Counted from the first letter of the stretch, positions 26,924 to 36,550 are shown. The stretch is DNA of 64,000 bases from Thiocapsa roseopersicina (GCF_900106925.1 NZ_FNNZ01000001.1:372001-436000), one strand, 5' to 3'. Translations and numbers: made by a program. The notes: generated by a model not told the origin, from the letters alone.

Positions 26924-28107
26924 TGTTCAAAATTCAGACGCTTAATAACATCGCGGTTGCCGGGCTCGATCGGTTGCCGCGGGATCGCTACGAGGTCGCC
27001 TCGGAGATTGCGCATCCGGATGCCATTCTGGTGCGCTCGGCCAAGATGCAGGCGGGGGATATCCCGCCGAGTGTCCAGGCGATCGGGCGCGCCGGCGCCG
27101 GCACCAACAATGTCCCGGTCGAGGCCATGACGGCGCGCGGTGTGGCGGTCTTCAATGCGCCCGGTGCCAACGCCAATGCCGTCAAGGAGCTGGTGATCGC
27201 CGGTATGTTGATCGCGGCGCGCAATATTGGTCAGGCTTGGCGTTTTGCGCGTGAGCTCGAAGGCGACGATACGTCTATCCACCAGGCGGTCGAGGCGGGC
27301 AAGAAGCAGTTCGTGGGCTTCGAGCTGCCGGGCCGCACCCTGGGCGTCATCGGTCTCGGCGCGATCGGGGTGAAGGTCGCCAATGCGGCACGCTCGCTCG
27401 GGATGCGCGTCGTCGGCTACGACCCGACCATCACGGTCCAGCGCGCCTGGCAGCTCGAGAGCGACGTGCAGCCGGCATTGAGTATCGATGATCTGCTCTC
27501 GCGCTCGGACTTCGTCACCTTCCACGTCCCGCTCACCGACGACACCCGGCGCATGATCAACGCCGAGCGTCTGCGCACCCTGCGCAAGGGCGCCGTGCTG
27601 CTGAACTTCTCGCGCGACGGAATCATCGACGACGACGCCGTCATCACCGCGCTGGACCAGGGCCACCTCTACGCCTATTGTTGCGATTTTCCGAGCAACC
27701 TGTTGAAGGACCACCCGCGGGTAATCACCCTGCCGCATCTCGGTGCCTCGACCAAAGAGGCCGAGGAGAACTGTGCGGTCATGGTCGCCGAAGAGGTCCG
27801 CGATTATCTGGAGAACGGCAACGTGACCAACTCGGTCAACTTCCCCGAGATCAATCTCCCGCGCAACGGCGGTTATCGCATGGCGATCGTCAACAGCAAC
27901 GTGCCCAACATGGTCGGCCAGATCTCGACCGACCTGGCGGCGGCCGGTCTGAATATCCTGGATATGCTCAATCGCTCGCGCGGCAACGTCGCGGTGACCC
28001 TGATCGATATCGACCAACGCTGTCCGGAAGACACGGTGCAGCAGCTGCGCTCCATCGACGGCGTCCTCTCGGTGCGGTGTCTCGGGACGCGGGAACGGAA
28101 CGACTGA
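26923..28107 (+). CDS. serA: D-3-phosphoglycerate dehydrogenase (ACT-domain type)
   Basis: 394 residues from a GTG start. It oxidises 3-phosphoglycerate in the first step of serine synthesis. The NAD fold has GVIGLGAIGVKVA; catalytic candidates are the Arg in NFSRDGI and the His in PHLGASTKEAEEN. The normal catalytic Glu region reads CCDFPSN, i.e. Asp in place of the common Glu-Pro context. A C-terminal ACT domain of ~75 residues (MAIVNSNVPNMVGQISTDLA...) is expected to bind serine. The form lacks the extra ASB domain, as in the short E. coli-like and clostridial types. The serA start codon is in the terminal repeat of the upstream array. Confidence 0.93.
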   Translation: MFKIQTLNNIAVAGLDRLPRDRYEVASEIAHPDAILVRSAKMQAGDIPPSVQAIGRAGAGTNNVPVEAMTARGVAVFNAPGANANAVKELVIAGMLIAARNIGQAWRFARELEGDDTSIHQAVEAGKKQFVGFELPGRTLGVIGLGAIGVKVANAARSLGMRVVGYDPTITVQRAWQLESDVQPALSIDDLLSRSDFVTFHVPLTDDTRRMINAERLRTLRKGAVLLNFSRDGIIDDDAVITALDQGHLYAYCCDFPSNLLKDHPRVITLPHLGASTKEAEENCAVMVAEEVRDYLENGNVTNSVNFPEINLPRNGGYRMAIVNSNVPNMVGQISTDLAAAGLNILDMLNRSRGNVAVTLIDIDQRCPEDTVQQLRSIDGVLSVRCLGTRERND

Positions 28108-29213
28108 TGGGACAAGACAGCGCAAAGGGCGACGCCCTGGAGGACGTGCGGAACCGGATCGACGCGATCGATTCGGAGCTGCTCGGTCTGATCAGCGAGC
28201 GCGCCCGTTGCGCCCAACAGGTCGCCCATATCAAGACGGCGGCCGACGGCAGCCAGGTGCAGTTCTACCGGCCCGAGCGCGAGGTCGCGGTTCTGCGTCG
28301 CATCAAGGCCGCCAATCCCGGGCCGCTCGACGGCGAAGAGGTCGCCAGACTCTTTCGCGAGATCATGTCCGCCTGCCTGGCGCTGGAACGTCCGCTCAAC
28401 GTTGCCTATCTCGGCCCGGCCGGGACATTCACTCAGGCCGCGGCCATCAAGCACTTCGGCCATTCGGTGAAGACCTTGGCCTTGGCCACCATCGGGGAGA
28501 TCTTCCGCGAGGTCGAGGCGGGGTCGTGCGATTTCGGTGTGGTACCGGTCGAGAACTCGACCGAGGGTGTGGTGAGCCATACCCTGGACATGTTCATGAC
28601 CTCGCCGCTCATGATCACGGGCGAGGTGAGCCTGCGGATCCACCACCACCTCATGAGCGTGACGGATGATCTTTGCGCCATCCGCACGGTCTATTCGCAT
28701 CAGCAATCCCTGGCGCAGTGCCGCGGCTGGCTCGACCGCCATCTTCCGAACGCGGAGCGCGTCGCCGTCGGCAGTAACGCCGAGGCTGCACGCACCGCGG
28801 CGACCGAAGAAGATGCCGCGGCCGTCGCGGGTCTGCAAGCCGCCGAGATCTACGGACTCAAGGTGCTCGCCGAGCGCATCGAGGACGAGCCCGGCAACAC
28901 CACCCGCTTCCTCGTCATCGGCCAGCAGGACGCCCGACCCAGCGGCCAGAGCCAGGACAAGACCAGCCTGCTGCTGTCCTGCCGCAACCAGGCCGGCGGG
29001 CTCCACAACCTGTTGACACCCCTGGCCGCTCACGGCATCAGCATGACCCGCATCGAGTCGCGCCCTTCGCGCCGCGGCATCTGGGATTATGTCTTCTTCA
29101 TCGACATCATGGGCCACAGGGACGATCCGAAGGTCGCGCTGGCGTTGGAGAATCTCAGGCAGTCGTCTCTGCTGTTCAAGGTGCTCGGGTCTTATCCGCT
29201 GGCGGTGCTTTGA
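28107..29213 (+). CDS. pheA: Chorismate mutase / prephenate dehydratase (P-protein)
   Basis: 368 residues from ATG 28107, sharing one base with the serA stop (TGATG). Three domains: AroQ chorismate mutase (~1-90, with RNRIDAIDSELLGLISERA), prephenate dehydratase (~95-275, starting VAYLGPAGTFTQAA, with STEGVVSHTLD and the NTTRFLVIG motif) and an ACT domain (~290-365, with the ESRPSRRGIWDYVFFID phenylalanine-binding signature). It makes phenylpyruvate from chorismate and should be inhibited by Phe. Translational coupling with serA is likely. Confidence 0.97.
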   Translation: MGQDSAKGDALEDVRNRIDAIDSELLGLISERARCAQQVAHIKTAADGSQVQFYRPEREVAVLRRIKAANPGPLDGEEVARLFREIMSACLALERPLNVAYLGPAGTFTQAAAIKHFGHSVKTLALATIGEIFREVEAGSCDFGVVPVENSTEGVVSHTLDMFMTSPLMITGEVSLRIHHHLMSVTDDLCAIRTVYSHQQSLAQCRGWLDRHLPNAERVAVGSNAEAARTAATEEDAAAVAGLQAAEIYGLKVLAERIEDEPGNTTRFLVIGQQDARPSGQSQDKTSLLLSCRNQAGGLHNLLTPLAAHGISMTRIESRPSRRGIWDYVFFIDIMGHRDDPKVALALENLRQSSLLFKVLGSYPLAVL

Positions 29214-29345
29214 GCCTTCGGGCCGCGTTCGGAATGACAGGCTTCGCGATCCGGGAGTCGATTGATACCCGTCCCATGCCGAGACGTCGGTTGGCCTGTC
29301 GGCCGAGGACATCCAAACACCAACCCCTAAACCTGAACCCACTCA

Positions 29346-30458
29346 ATGACTGTCCACGACAATCCCTTCCTCCCCATCACCGCCCCCGGAATCGCCGGAC
29401 TCACCCCCTACGTCCCCGGCAAGCCGGTCTCGGAGCTGGAGCGCGAGCTCGGTATTCGCGACTCGGTGAAGTTGGCTTCGAACGAGAATCCCCTGGGCCC
29501 CGGGCCCCGGGCGCGCGAGGCGATCGCCGGCCTGATGGGCGAGATCGGTCGTTATCCCGATGGCGGCGGCTTCGAGCTGCGACGCGTGCTCGCCGAGTTC
29601 CATGGTGTCCCGCAGAGTGCTGTCACCATCGGGAACGGATCGAACGACGTGCTCGACCTGATCGCACGGACCTTCCTGTATCCGGGTGTGGAATCGGTTT
29701 TCTCCGAGCATGCCTTTGCGGTCTACCCCATCGCCACCCAGGCGGTGGGTGCGACCGCGCGTGTCGCCAAGGCATGCAACTACGGCAACGATCTCGACGC
29801 GCTGGCGAGTCTTGTGACGGACAAGACCCGCGTCGTCTGGATCGCCAACCCGAACAATCCGACGGGAACCTGGCTGGCCGCCGCACCTCTGAAGTCATTC
29901 ATCGAGGCCATGCCGCGGACCTGCATCGTCGTGATCGACGAGGCTTATACGGAGTATGTCGGCGAGCCGGACTTCCCGGATGCGACGCACTGGCTCGATC
30001 ATTTTCCGAATCTCATCGTGACCCGGACCTTCGCCAAGGCCCATGGGTTGGCCGCGTTGCGTGTCGGTTACGGACTCAGCGATCCGCAGGTTGCGGACTT
30101 GCTCAATCGGGTGCGTCAGCCCTTCAACGTCAACGCCTTCGCTCAGGCCGCCGCGGCTGCTGCAATCGGCGATCGCGAGCACGTGCGCGCGTCGGTGGAG
30201 CTCAACCGTGCGGGGATGCGGCAGTACCTCGGGGCCTTCCAGCGGATGGGGCTCGCGTACATCCCGTCGGTCGGCAACTTCATCACGGTCGATGTCGGTC
30301 GCCCGGCCGGCCCGGTGAATCAGGACCTTTTGAAGCGCGGCGTCATCGTGCGACCGGTCGGTAACTACGGTTTGCCCAACCACCTGCGAATCAGCATCGG
30401 GCTCGAGGCCGAGAACGCCCGCTGCATCGCCGCGCTCGAGGATATCCTCGCGTCATGA
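29346..30458 (+). CDS. hisC: Histidinol-phosphate / aromatic aminotransferase (HisC family)
   Basis: 370 residues. Fold-type I PLP enzyme; Lys231 in TRTFAKAHGLAALRVGYG binds PLP, with IANPNNPTGT and VIDEAYTEY. HisC-family proteins placed between pheA and tyrA usually also transaminate phenylpyruvate and 4-hydroxyphenylpyruvate, and a second hisC is normally found in the his operon. That role is inferred from context. It overlaps tyrA by 4 bp. The 132-bp spacer after pheA shows no clear terminator. Confidence 0.93.
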   Translation: MTVHDNPFLPITAPGIAGLTPYVPGKPVSELERELGIRDSVKLASNENPLGPGPRAREAIAGLMGEIGRYPDGGGFELRRVLAEFHGVPQSAVTIGNGSNDVLDLIARTFLYPGVESVFSEHAFAVYPIATQAVGATARVAKACNYGNDLDALASLVTDKTRVVWIANPNNPTGTWLAAAPLKSFIEAMPRTCIVVIDEAYTEYVGEPDFPDATHWLDHFPNLIVTRTFAKAHGLAALRVGYGLSDPQVADLLNRVRQPFNVNAFAQAAAAAAIGDREHVRASVELNRAGMRQYLGAFQRMGLAYIPSVGNFITVDVGRPAGPVNQDLLKRGVIVRPVGNYGLPNHLRISIGLEAENARCIAALEDILAS

Positions 30459-31327
30459 TCGAGCGCCTGGCGATCATCGGGGTTGGACTGATCGGGGGAT
30501 CCCTCGCCCGGGCCCTGCGCGAGGCGGGCGCCGTGGGACAGGTCGTCGGCTGCGGACGCGGGCTTGCCAACCTGCAGCGGGCGCGCGAGCTAGGTGTCGT
30601 GGATCTGATCACGCAGGATCCCGCCGAGTCGGTTACGGGCGCGGACATGGTGTTCGTCTCCGTACCGCTCGGCGCCATGCGCGGGGTCTTCGAGGCGATT
30701 CGGGACCGCCTCGAACCCGCGGCGGTGGTGACCGACGGGGGCAGTGTGAAAGGCAGTGTGGTGGCGGACGCGCTCGGCGTCTTCGGCGGCGTGCCGCCGT
30801 GCTTGGTCCCGGGCCACCCGATCGCGGGCACGGAGCACAGCGGGGTCGAGGCATCCCTTGCCGATCTGTACCGTGGACGTCGCGTCATCCTGACCCCGTT
30901 GCCCGAGACCGACGCCGATGCACTCGCCCGCGTCACCGCGATGTGGGAGACCTGCGGGGCAGAGGTCACCTGCATGTCGGTCGCCCATCATGACGAGGTG
31001 CTCGCCGCCACCAGCCATCTGCCTCACATGCTCGCTTTCGGGCTGGTCGATGCGCTGGCACGCATGCGCGAGAACGACGAGATCTTCCGCTATGCCGCCG
31101 GCGGCTTCCGGGACTTCACCCGCATCGCTTCGAGCAATCCGGTCATGTGGCGCGACATCTGTCTTGCCAATCGCGAGGCACTGAGCGCCATGCTGGCGCG
31201 CTTCGGCATCGAGATGACCGATCTCGCCGAGAGCATCCGCCGCGCAGACGGGGAGCGGCTGCTGGCCATCTTCGAACGGGCCAAGGCGGCGCGCGATCGG
31301 TACGTGGACGCCTCTCGGATCGACTGA
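30455..31327 (+). CDS. tyrA: Prephenate dehydrogenase
   Basis: 290 residues, a stand-alone dehydrogenase without a mutase domain. It oxidatively decarboxylates prephenate to 4-hydroxyphenylpyruvate using NAD(P). The Rossmann motif is IIGVGLIGGSLARAL. The catalytic His lies in PGHPIAGTEHSGVEAS, and SHLPHMLAFGLVDAL follows. In many gammaproteobacteria hisC-tyrA is followed by aroA, cmk and rpsA; here the run stops and an unrelated gene follows after 370 bp. Confidence 0.96.
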   Translation: MIERLAIIGVGLIGGSLARALREAGAVGQVVGCGRGLANLQRARELGVVDLITQDPAESVTGADMVFVSVPLGAMRGVFEAIRDRLEPAAVVTDGGSVKGSVVADALGVFGGVPPCLVPGHPIAGTEHSGVEASLADLYRGRRVILTPLPETDADALARVTAMWETCGAEVTCMSVAHHDEVLAATSHLPHMLAFGLVDALARMRENDEIFRYAAGGFRDFTRIASSNPVMWRDICLANREALSAMLARFGIEMTDLAESIRRADGERLLAIFERAKAARDRYVDASRID

Positions 31328-31697
31328 TCGCACGTCCGCGTTCCGTCGAGTGTCTGCCGGGAGGCAGCGACCCGAGACCCGGCATGTGTGCGACAGCCGA
31401 CGGTTGGAAGGGGGCGCGCGCGTGAATTTCCACTCTGAAGATCGTGCATATTCACACTGGATTCAACGACGTCCGTCGGCCGCTGGATCTCGACCTTGTC
31501 ACGATGGCGCGCTATCCTTCTCGGCGTTGTCGGCCGGTGCGATCCTTCCAAGATCCGCACCTTAGCCCTGGATGCCTGAGGCGATCCTTTTCGGTCGATC
31601 GCACGGGCGATCCCAATCCCGCACGAGACGTCTCCGTTCGCTCTGATGCTTCGGACGCGGGGCCGATTCCGAAGGCCATAACGTCGCGATCCGATTC
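31328..31697. other. 370-bp gene-free stretch after tyrA
   Basis: I see no gene, repeat copy, clear promoter or T-tract terminator here. The short ORFs in it have no recognisable product. It separates the aromatic amino-acid genes from a signalling gene. Confidence 0.5.
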
Positions 31698-33770
31698 ATG
31701 CCCCCAGAAGAGACCGATCCAAGTTTGACTCGGGGTGCCGTCGAGGCACCCGACGAAGACTATCGCCTGCTCATCGAGAATCAGACGGATCTGGTGGTGA
31801 AGGTCGACCCCGATGGTCGCTTCTTGTTCGTGAGCCCGAGCTACTGTCGAGCCTTCGGTCGGACCAAGGACGAGCTGCTCGGTCGGCCATTCATGCCGCT
31901 CGTCCACGAGGACGACCGCGCGGAGACCGCAGCGGCGGTCGCGAAGCTATACCGACCCCCGCATCACAGCTACGTCGAGCAGCGCGCACTGACCGTGCGG
32001 GGTTGGCGCTGGTTTGGTTGGTCCGACACGGCGGTGCTGGACGACGAGGGTCGGGTCACGGCCATCATCGGCGTCGGGCGCGACGTGACGGAGCGCAAAG
32101 CGGCCGAGACGGCGTTGGCGGAGGCGACCAGACGGCTCGAGCTTGCCGTGGAGGGTGGCGATATCGGTCTTTACGACGGTTCCGTATTGCCCCTGGACGT
32201 GACGGTCGATGCCCGCTATCTGGCCATGCTCGGCTATGACGTCGGCGAGATTCAGATCGATCTGTACAGCTGGCGGCAGATGCTGCACCCGGACGATCGC
32301 GACCGCGTCCAGACCCTCGCCGAGCAGGTGACGAACGGCGATCTCGATCGGTTCGAGGCTGAATACCGAATGCGCCATCGTGACGGCCACTGGGTGTGGA
32401 TCCAGGACCGTGCGCGGATCTACGAGCGGGACGCGGACGGCAAGGCGATACGAGTGGCCGGCACCCACATGGACATTAGCCGGCGCAAGGTTGCCGAGCT
32501 AAAGCTCGAGTATCTCGTCGATCACGACGAATTGACCGGGTTGTTGAATCGTCGCGGCGTCTGGCAATCAGTACAGCGGATCCATGCCCAGGGTCAGCGC
32601 TCGGGCAGGTCCTGCTGTCTTGCAATCCTGGATCTCGATCACTTCAAGCTGGTCAACGACGCCTACGGCCACGCCGTGGGCGACGAGGTGTTGAAATGGG
32701 TTTCGGCGAGACTTCGCCAAGAGGTGCGTCAAGCCGACTGGCTTGGTCGCTGGGGCGGGGAAGAGTTCGTCATTGCGCTGCCCGAGACCAGCGAGGTCCA
32801 AGCGCGCACCGGTCTCGAGCGCATCCGCGAGAGCGTCTCCGCACAGCCGGTCGAGGTCGCAGGCCAGCAGATTCGCGTGACCCTGAGCATCGGTTTTGCG
32901 ACCTGCAATTCCGACGAGGGTGACCCGAGGGACGTTTTGGCCCGAGCGGATATGGCTCTGTACCATGCCAAGAACTCAGGACGGAACCGGGTCTGCTACG
33001 ACGGTAACGACAGCGGGGTCTACGCCGTCTCGATGGCCGTTTTGGTGCAGTCCGCGCTGCAGACCGCGCGCATCCTCCCGGCGTTTCAGCCCATCGTGGA
33101 CCTTCGTGATCGCCGGGTCGTCGCGGAAGAGTCGCTGGCCCGCATCGTCGCCGCGGACGGTCGTGTCCTGGCCGCGGCCTCCTTCATCGACATCGCCGAG
33201 CAGCTCGGACTGCTGCATCGCATCGACAGCATGCTCCTGAGCGCAACCGCGGATCGATTGCGATCCTCCAAAGCATCCGGTGCAACCCCGCTGTTCGACT
33301 TCGTGCACCTGTCGGGAGACCTGGTCCGTCATCCGGAAATCCTGAAGACCTTGGCGCGTGAGCTCGACGGCTTGTGCTACGCGGCAAACGGTGGGCCGTC
33401 CGTGGTGCTGACACTCAGCGAGCGGCAGATTACGGCGGAGACGGAACAGGTCGCACGCGCGCTGGCGCCCCTGCTGGAACTGGGATGCAAGATCGCGGTG
33501 AGCGACTACGGGGGAGATGCCTCGTCGTTTCGCTTTTTGATCCATCTACCGGTCAGCTTTATCCAGCTCGATGCGAACCTCGTTCGGTTGGCCCGCGAGT
33601 CCGCGCGTGCGCAGTCCATCTTGGCCACGATTCAGCACTCCGCGAAGGATCTCGGCATCACGACCATCGCCAAGCAAATCGAGGACGAGGCCACCTTGCA
33701 GCGACTCAGCGAGCTCGGTATCGATTGGGGCTCGGGGTATCTCTTCGGACGGCCATCCGAGCCGAGTTGA
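31698..33770 (+). CDS. PAS-PAS-GGDEF-EAL signalling protein with degenerate EAL
   Basis: 690 residues, no transmembrane segment. Two PAS domains (about 20-135 and 145-265, the second ending in a PAC-type EYRMRHRDGHWVWI ... DISRRK). A GGDEF domain has the active GGEEF at 353-357 and a product-inhibition I-site RQAD at 344-347, so diguanylate cyclase activity is likely. The C-terminal EAL-like domain (~430-690) keeps ESLAR for the E-x-L-x-R motif. The DDFG motif is replaced by SDYG, the catalytic Lys region by FIQLD, and the last Glu motif by AKQIED, so phosphodiesterase activity is doubtful. Probably a soluble sensor with a receiving or regulatory EAL half. Confidence 0.9.
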   Translation: MPPEETDPSLTRGAVEAPDEDYRLLIENQTDLVVKVDPDGRFLFVSPSYCRAFGRTKDELLGRPFMPLVHEDDRAETAAAVAKLYRPPHHSYVEQRALTVRGWRWFGWSDTAVLDDEGRVTAIIGVGRDVTERKAAETALAEATRRLELAVEGGDIGLYDGSVLPLDVTVDARYLAMLGYDVGEIQIDLYSWRQMLHPDDRDRVQTLAEQVTNGDLDRFEAEYRMRHRDGHWVWIQDRARIYERDADGKAIRVAGTHMDISRRKVAELKLEYLVDHDELTGLLNRRGVWQSVQRIHAQGQRSGRSCCLAILDLDHFKLVNDAYGHAVGDEVLKWVSARLRQEVRQADWLGRWGGEEFVIALPETSEVQARTGLERIRESVSAQPVEVAGQQIRVTLSIGFATCNSDEGDPRDVLARADMALYHAKNSGRNRVCYDGNDSGVYAVSMAVLVQSALQTARILPAFQPIVDLRDRRVVAEESLARIVAADGRVLAAASFIDIAEQLGLLHRIDSMLLSATADRLRSSKASGATPLFDFVHLSGDLVRHPEILKTLARELDGLCYAANGGPSVVLTLSERQITAETEQVARALAPLLELGCKIAVSDYGGDASSFRFLIHLPVSFIQLDANLVRLARESARAQSILATIQHSAKDLGITTIAKQIEDEATLQRLSELGIDWGSGYLFGRPSEPS

Positions 33771-33784
33771 GGGATCCGGTCCGC

Positions 33785-35092
33785 TTACTGTTGGCTGCGG
33801 TGTAGGGCCAGCAAGGCAGCACCGTAAGCGGCATCCTGATGCTCGGCACTCGTCACCGGGATCCCGAGGATACGGGTGCGCATCGCCGTCCACGTCGGAT
33901 TCGCCGCGCCGCCTCCGATGCTTGCGATCCGCCGAGGTGGCGGTGCGCCAAGCTCGGCCAACCGTGCGTAGCCTTCCGCTTCGATGCGGGCGATGCCTTC
34001 CAGAAGACCGTGCAGGAAGGCCCGCGGGTCGCTCGGGCGCGGCGAAAGGCGGGGCGCCAGGTCGGGATCGTTCTTCGGGAAGCGCTCGCCGGGTCCGATG
34101 AGCGGGTAATAGTCCAAGCCGGATGGGCGCTCGGGATCGATGCCGAGGCTGAGCGAGACGATCTCGGCGTTGCTGAAGGACCTGCGCAAGACCGCGCCGC
34201 CGCTGTTGGAGGCGCCTCCGACCAGCCAGGCGTCGCCGAAGCGATGGCTGTAGATCCCGTAGGCCGATGCCGTCACAGGACGCTCCGATAGGATCTTCAG
34301 GACCAGCGTGCTTCCCAGACAGGTCACCGCATCGCCCGGCTCTTTCGCCCCGGCGGCGATCACCGCGGCCGTGCTGTCCGTTGTCCCGGCAAGAACCCGA
34401 ACGCTCGACGGCCAGCCGAGCCGGTTCGCGAGTGTTGCGTCGAGGGGTCCGATAGGATCACCCGGGGCGACGACCTGCGGCAGTCGGATCCCGTCGGGGA
34501 TCAACGCCGACACCCAATCCGGCCAGCACAGACGCTCGGCGTCGTACCCCAGCTTCAAGGCATTGTTCCAGTCGCTGACGCGATAGTGCCCGGTGAGGCG
34601 CCCGATGATCCAGTCCGCTTGGTGCAGTGCCAACGAGGTGGTGGTACGCGGGGTTTGTTTGCTCAGATACATGAGCTTGGCGAGGCTCGCGCTCGGGCCG
34701 CGAGCCGGGCTGTCGACTGGCGCCACCCGGTCGATCAGGGCCGCTTCCGCAACCGCGCGCCGGTCGTTGTACATGAGCGCGGGTCCGCGGAGCTTGCCGT
34801 TCGGCGTCGCGAGCAGAAGGGTCGCGGAGGTCGCATCGAGACAGATGGCAACCAGCTCCCGGTCGGGCAGCGCGGAGCCGAGCTGCGTCAGGGTGTCGAG
34901 CACGGCCTGCCACCATAGCTCGGGATCCTGCTCGTACTGGCCGGGAGCCGGGCTCAGCGGCTCCGGAAGAGGGGTGCGTGCCGAAGCCAGCTCGCGGCCG
35001 CCTTCGTCGATCGCCACGGAGCGACACCCGGACGTGCCGAGATCGATGCCGATCCAGACCTGAGCGGATATCGCCCTTGCGTCCGGGGCCAT
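33785..35092 (-). CDS. FGGY-family carbohydrate kinase (possible D-ribulose kinase)
   Basis: 435 residues from ATG 35092. A longer start at 35161 overlaps queF by 34 bp, so the shorter one is preferred. It is an actin-fold ATP-dependent sugar kinase. The N-terminal phosphate loop is IGIDLGTSGCRSVAID. The second phosphate region is GTTDSTAAVIAAG and the adenosine region is ASIGGGAANPTW. It resembles the short D-ribulose/xylulose kinases of cyanobacteria and plants more than E. coli XylB, but the substrate cannot be fixed from sequence. It is convergent with the GGDEF-EAL gene (14-bp gap) and follows queF with no functional link evident. Confidence 0.8.
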   Translation of the reverse strand: MAPDARAISAQVWIGIDLGTSGCRSVAIDEGGRELASARTPLPEPLSPAPGQYEQDPELWWQAVLDTLTQLGSALPDRELVAICLDATSATLLLATPNGKLRGPALMYNDRRAVAEAALIDRVAPVDSPARGPSASLAKLMYLSKQTPRTTTSLALHQADWIIGRLTGHYRVSDWNNALKLGYDAERLCWPDWVSALIPDGIRLPQVVAPGDPIGPLDATLANRLGWPSSVRVLAGTTDSTAAVIAAGAKEPGDAVTCLGSTLVLKILSERPVTASAYGIYSHRFGDAWLVGGASNSGGAVLRRSFSNAEIVSLSLGIDPERPSGLDYYPLIGPGERFPKNDPDLAPRLSPRPSDPRAFLHGLLEGIARIEAEGYARLAELGAPPPRRIASIGGGAANPTWTAMRTRILGIPVTSAEHQDAAYGAALLALHRSQQ

Positions 35093-35127
35093 CGCGTTTC
35101 GCAATCCCGGCCGGAGATCAGTCGCGA

Positions 35128-35517
35128 TCAGGGGAGCTGAACGGGATCCGCCGGACGCCAACCGGCTGCACGATGCTCGGCGACCACCGTCGTATAGATG
35201 CCGCCGCGGACATTGAAGGCGGCGGTCAGACGCATGAAACGCGGCTCGGTCGCCGCGACCAGGTCGCCGAGGATCTGGTTCGTGACCGCCTCGTGAAAGG
35301 CGCCTTGGTCACGATAGGTCCAGACATAGAGCTTCAGCGCCTTGAGCTCCACGCAACGCGCCTCCGGGACATACTCCAGCGTCAGCTCCGCAAAGTCCGG
35401 CTGGCCGGTCTTGGGGCACAGACAGGTGAACTCCGGGATCTGGATCCGGATGCTGTAGTCACGCTCGGGTTGCGGGTTGGGAAAGGTCTCGAGCGCACGG
35501 CTCGGGGCGGTCGACAT
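35128..35517 (-). CDS. queF: NADPH-dependent 7-cyano-7-deazaguanine reductase (QueF)
   Basis: 129 residues, the short single-domain (YkvM-like) form. It reduces preQ0 to preQ1 in queuosine synthesis. The nucleophile Cys34 lies in [13 protein letters not shown] with Asp41 beside it. The QueF motif reads VELKALKLY, with Ala where Ser is more common. FHE follows. The rest of the que pathway is not in the window. It is probably cotranscribed with the downstream kinase. Confidence 0.95.
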   Translation of the reverse strand: MSTAPSRALETFPNPQPERDYSIRIQIPEFTCLCPKTGQPDFAELTLEYVPEARCVELKALKLYVWTYRDQGAFHEAVTNQILGDLVAATEPRFMRLTAAFNVRGGIYTTVVAEHRAAGWRPADPVQLP

Positions 35518-35973
35518 GGTGATTGGTCTCCGGGAAACAGGGAACCCGATGCCTGTCGCTATGGGCGATCGATCGGGGGTGAAAGAGAGGGGGAAAGGTT
35601 ACCATGCCACGCCGGTGCGGCGCGCTGCGGGTCATACCGAATGTGCCGCCTTGGCTGCTTCCGGGGCGGGTGGAGAGACCATGTCCCCGATCCAAACTGT
35701 GATAGAGCGCCCGAAAGGGTTATTTAGAGGCGCTCTGCGTTCGGTGCCGACGGGTCGCCATCCGCGTGAACCGCAGGTTTAAGCTCGTGGCCCCGGAGTT
35801 GCCTCTCGATGTCCGAGAATCGAAAAATGTGTCCGAGTCCGTCGGGATTAGGGAGATTCAAGATGGCTTCACGATGTCGGGTAGACACCCTCGTATCCCT
35901 CGGTTTGCACCAGTGCAACATTCCGTGGAGCAAGGATATTCCGACCCGCTCCCATCGGCTTGAGCGGCGGTAT
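35518..35973. other. 456-bp gene-poor stretch between queF and the pilin-like gene
   Basis: There is no confident gene here. On the minus strand, about 35726-35870, a short coding-like stretch reads [19 protein letters not shown] and then [14 protein letters not shown] do not recognise it, and it has no plausible start or ribosome-binding site. It could be a remnant of a repeated gene fragment. The rest shows nothing. Confidence 0.35.
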
Positions 35974-36537
35974 TTGCGTCGCCTCGAATATGATCGAGCG
36001 CGCGGATTCTCTCTCGTGGAGCTGATGATCGTCGTGGCGATCATCGGGATCTTGGCGTCACTTGCCGTGCCGGCGTATCAGAACTATGTGGTCCGAGCGC
36101 GGGTCAGCGAGGGTCTGGGGCTGATGTCGGGCGCCAAGCCCGCGATTGCGGCGCACTATGCGTCGACAGGCTCGATGCCCGCCTCTTTAGAGGATTTGGG
36201 CTGGGGTGGGATCAACTCCTCGGATCCGGGATTCGGCAAGACGAAAACAGAGCGAGCATTATTCGAGGATGTCTTCGGATTTGAGAGCGATCTCTGGAGT
36301 CATCTCGAGTGGCAGGTCAAGTCGAACTGCCCTACAGCCGGTAATTGCGGCCTCCTGGTATTGCGGACGATCGGGTCAAAGGTCACCGGAAATGTCGACA
36401 TCGGTCTTTGCCTTCAGGCAAAGGGTACCGATGGCGGCGTGCGTTTTCGCTGTATCGTCAACGATCAAGTCGCGCGGCGTCCCTTTGTGCCCGCCGTGTG
36501 CCGGAACGGCAACGCCGATGACTTTACGACTTGGTGA
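35974..36537 (+). CDS. Type IV pilin-like protein
   Basis: About 187 residues if started at TTG 35974, giving an 11-residue leader ending RARG before F. In-frame ATGs at 35809 and 35863 give leaders of ~50-65 residues, long for this class. The prepilin peptidase site is G^[16 protein letters not shown], with Glu at position +5. The hydrophobic helix continues [20 protein letters not shown]. The globular part has three or more Cys ([28 protein letters not shown]) that may form disulfides. No pil assembly genes are nearby, so whether it is a major pilin, minor pilin or pseudopilin is open. Confidence 0.78.
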   Translation: MRRLEYDRARGFSLVELMIVVAIIGILASLAVPAYQNYVVRARVSEGLGLMSGAKPAIAAHYASTGSMPASLEDLGWGGINSSDPGFGKTKTERALFEDVFGFESDLWSHLEWQVKSNCPTAGNCGLLVLRTIGSKVTGNVDIGLCLQAKGTDGGVRFRCIVNDQVARRPFVPAVCRNGNADDFTTW

Positions 36538-36550
36538 TCTTTACGATATC

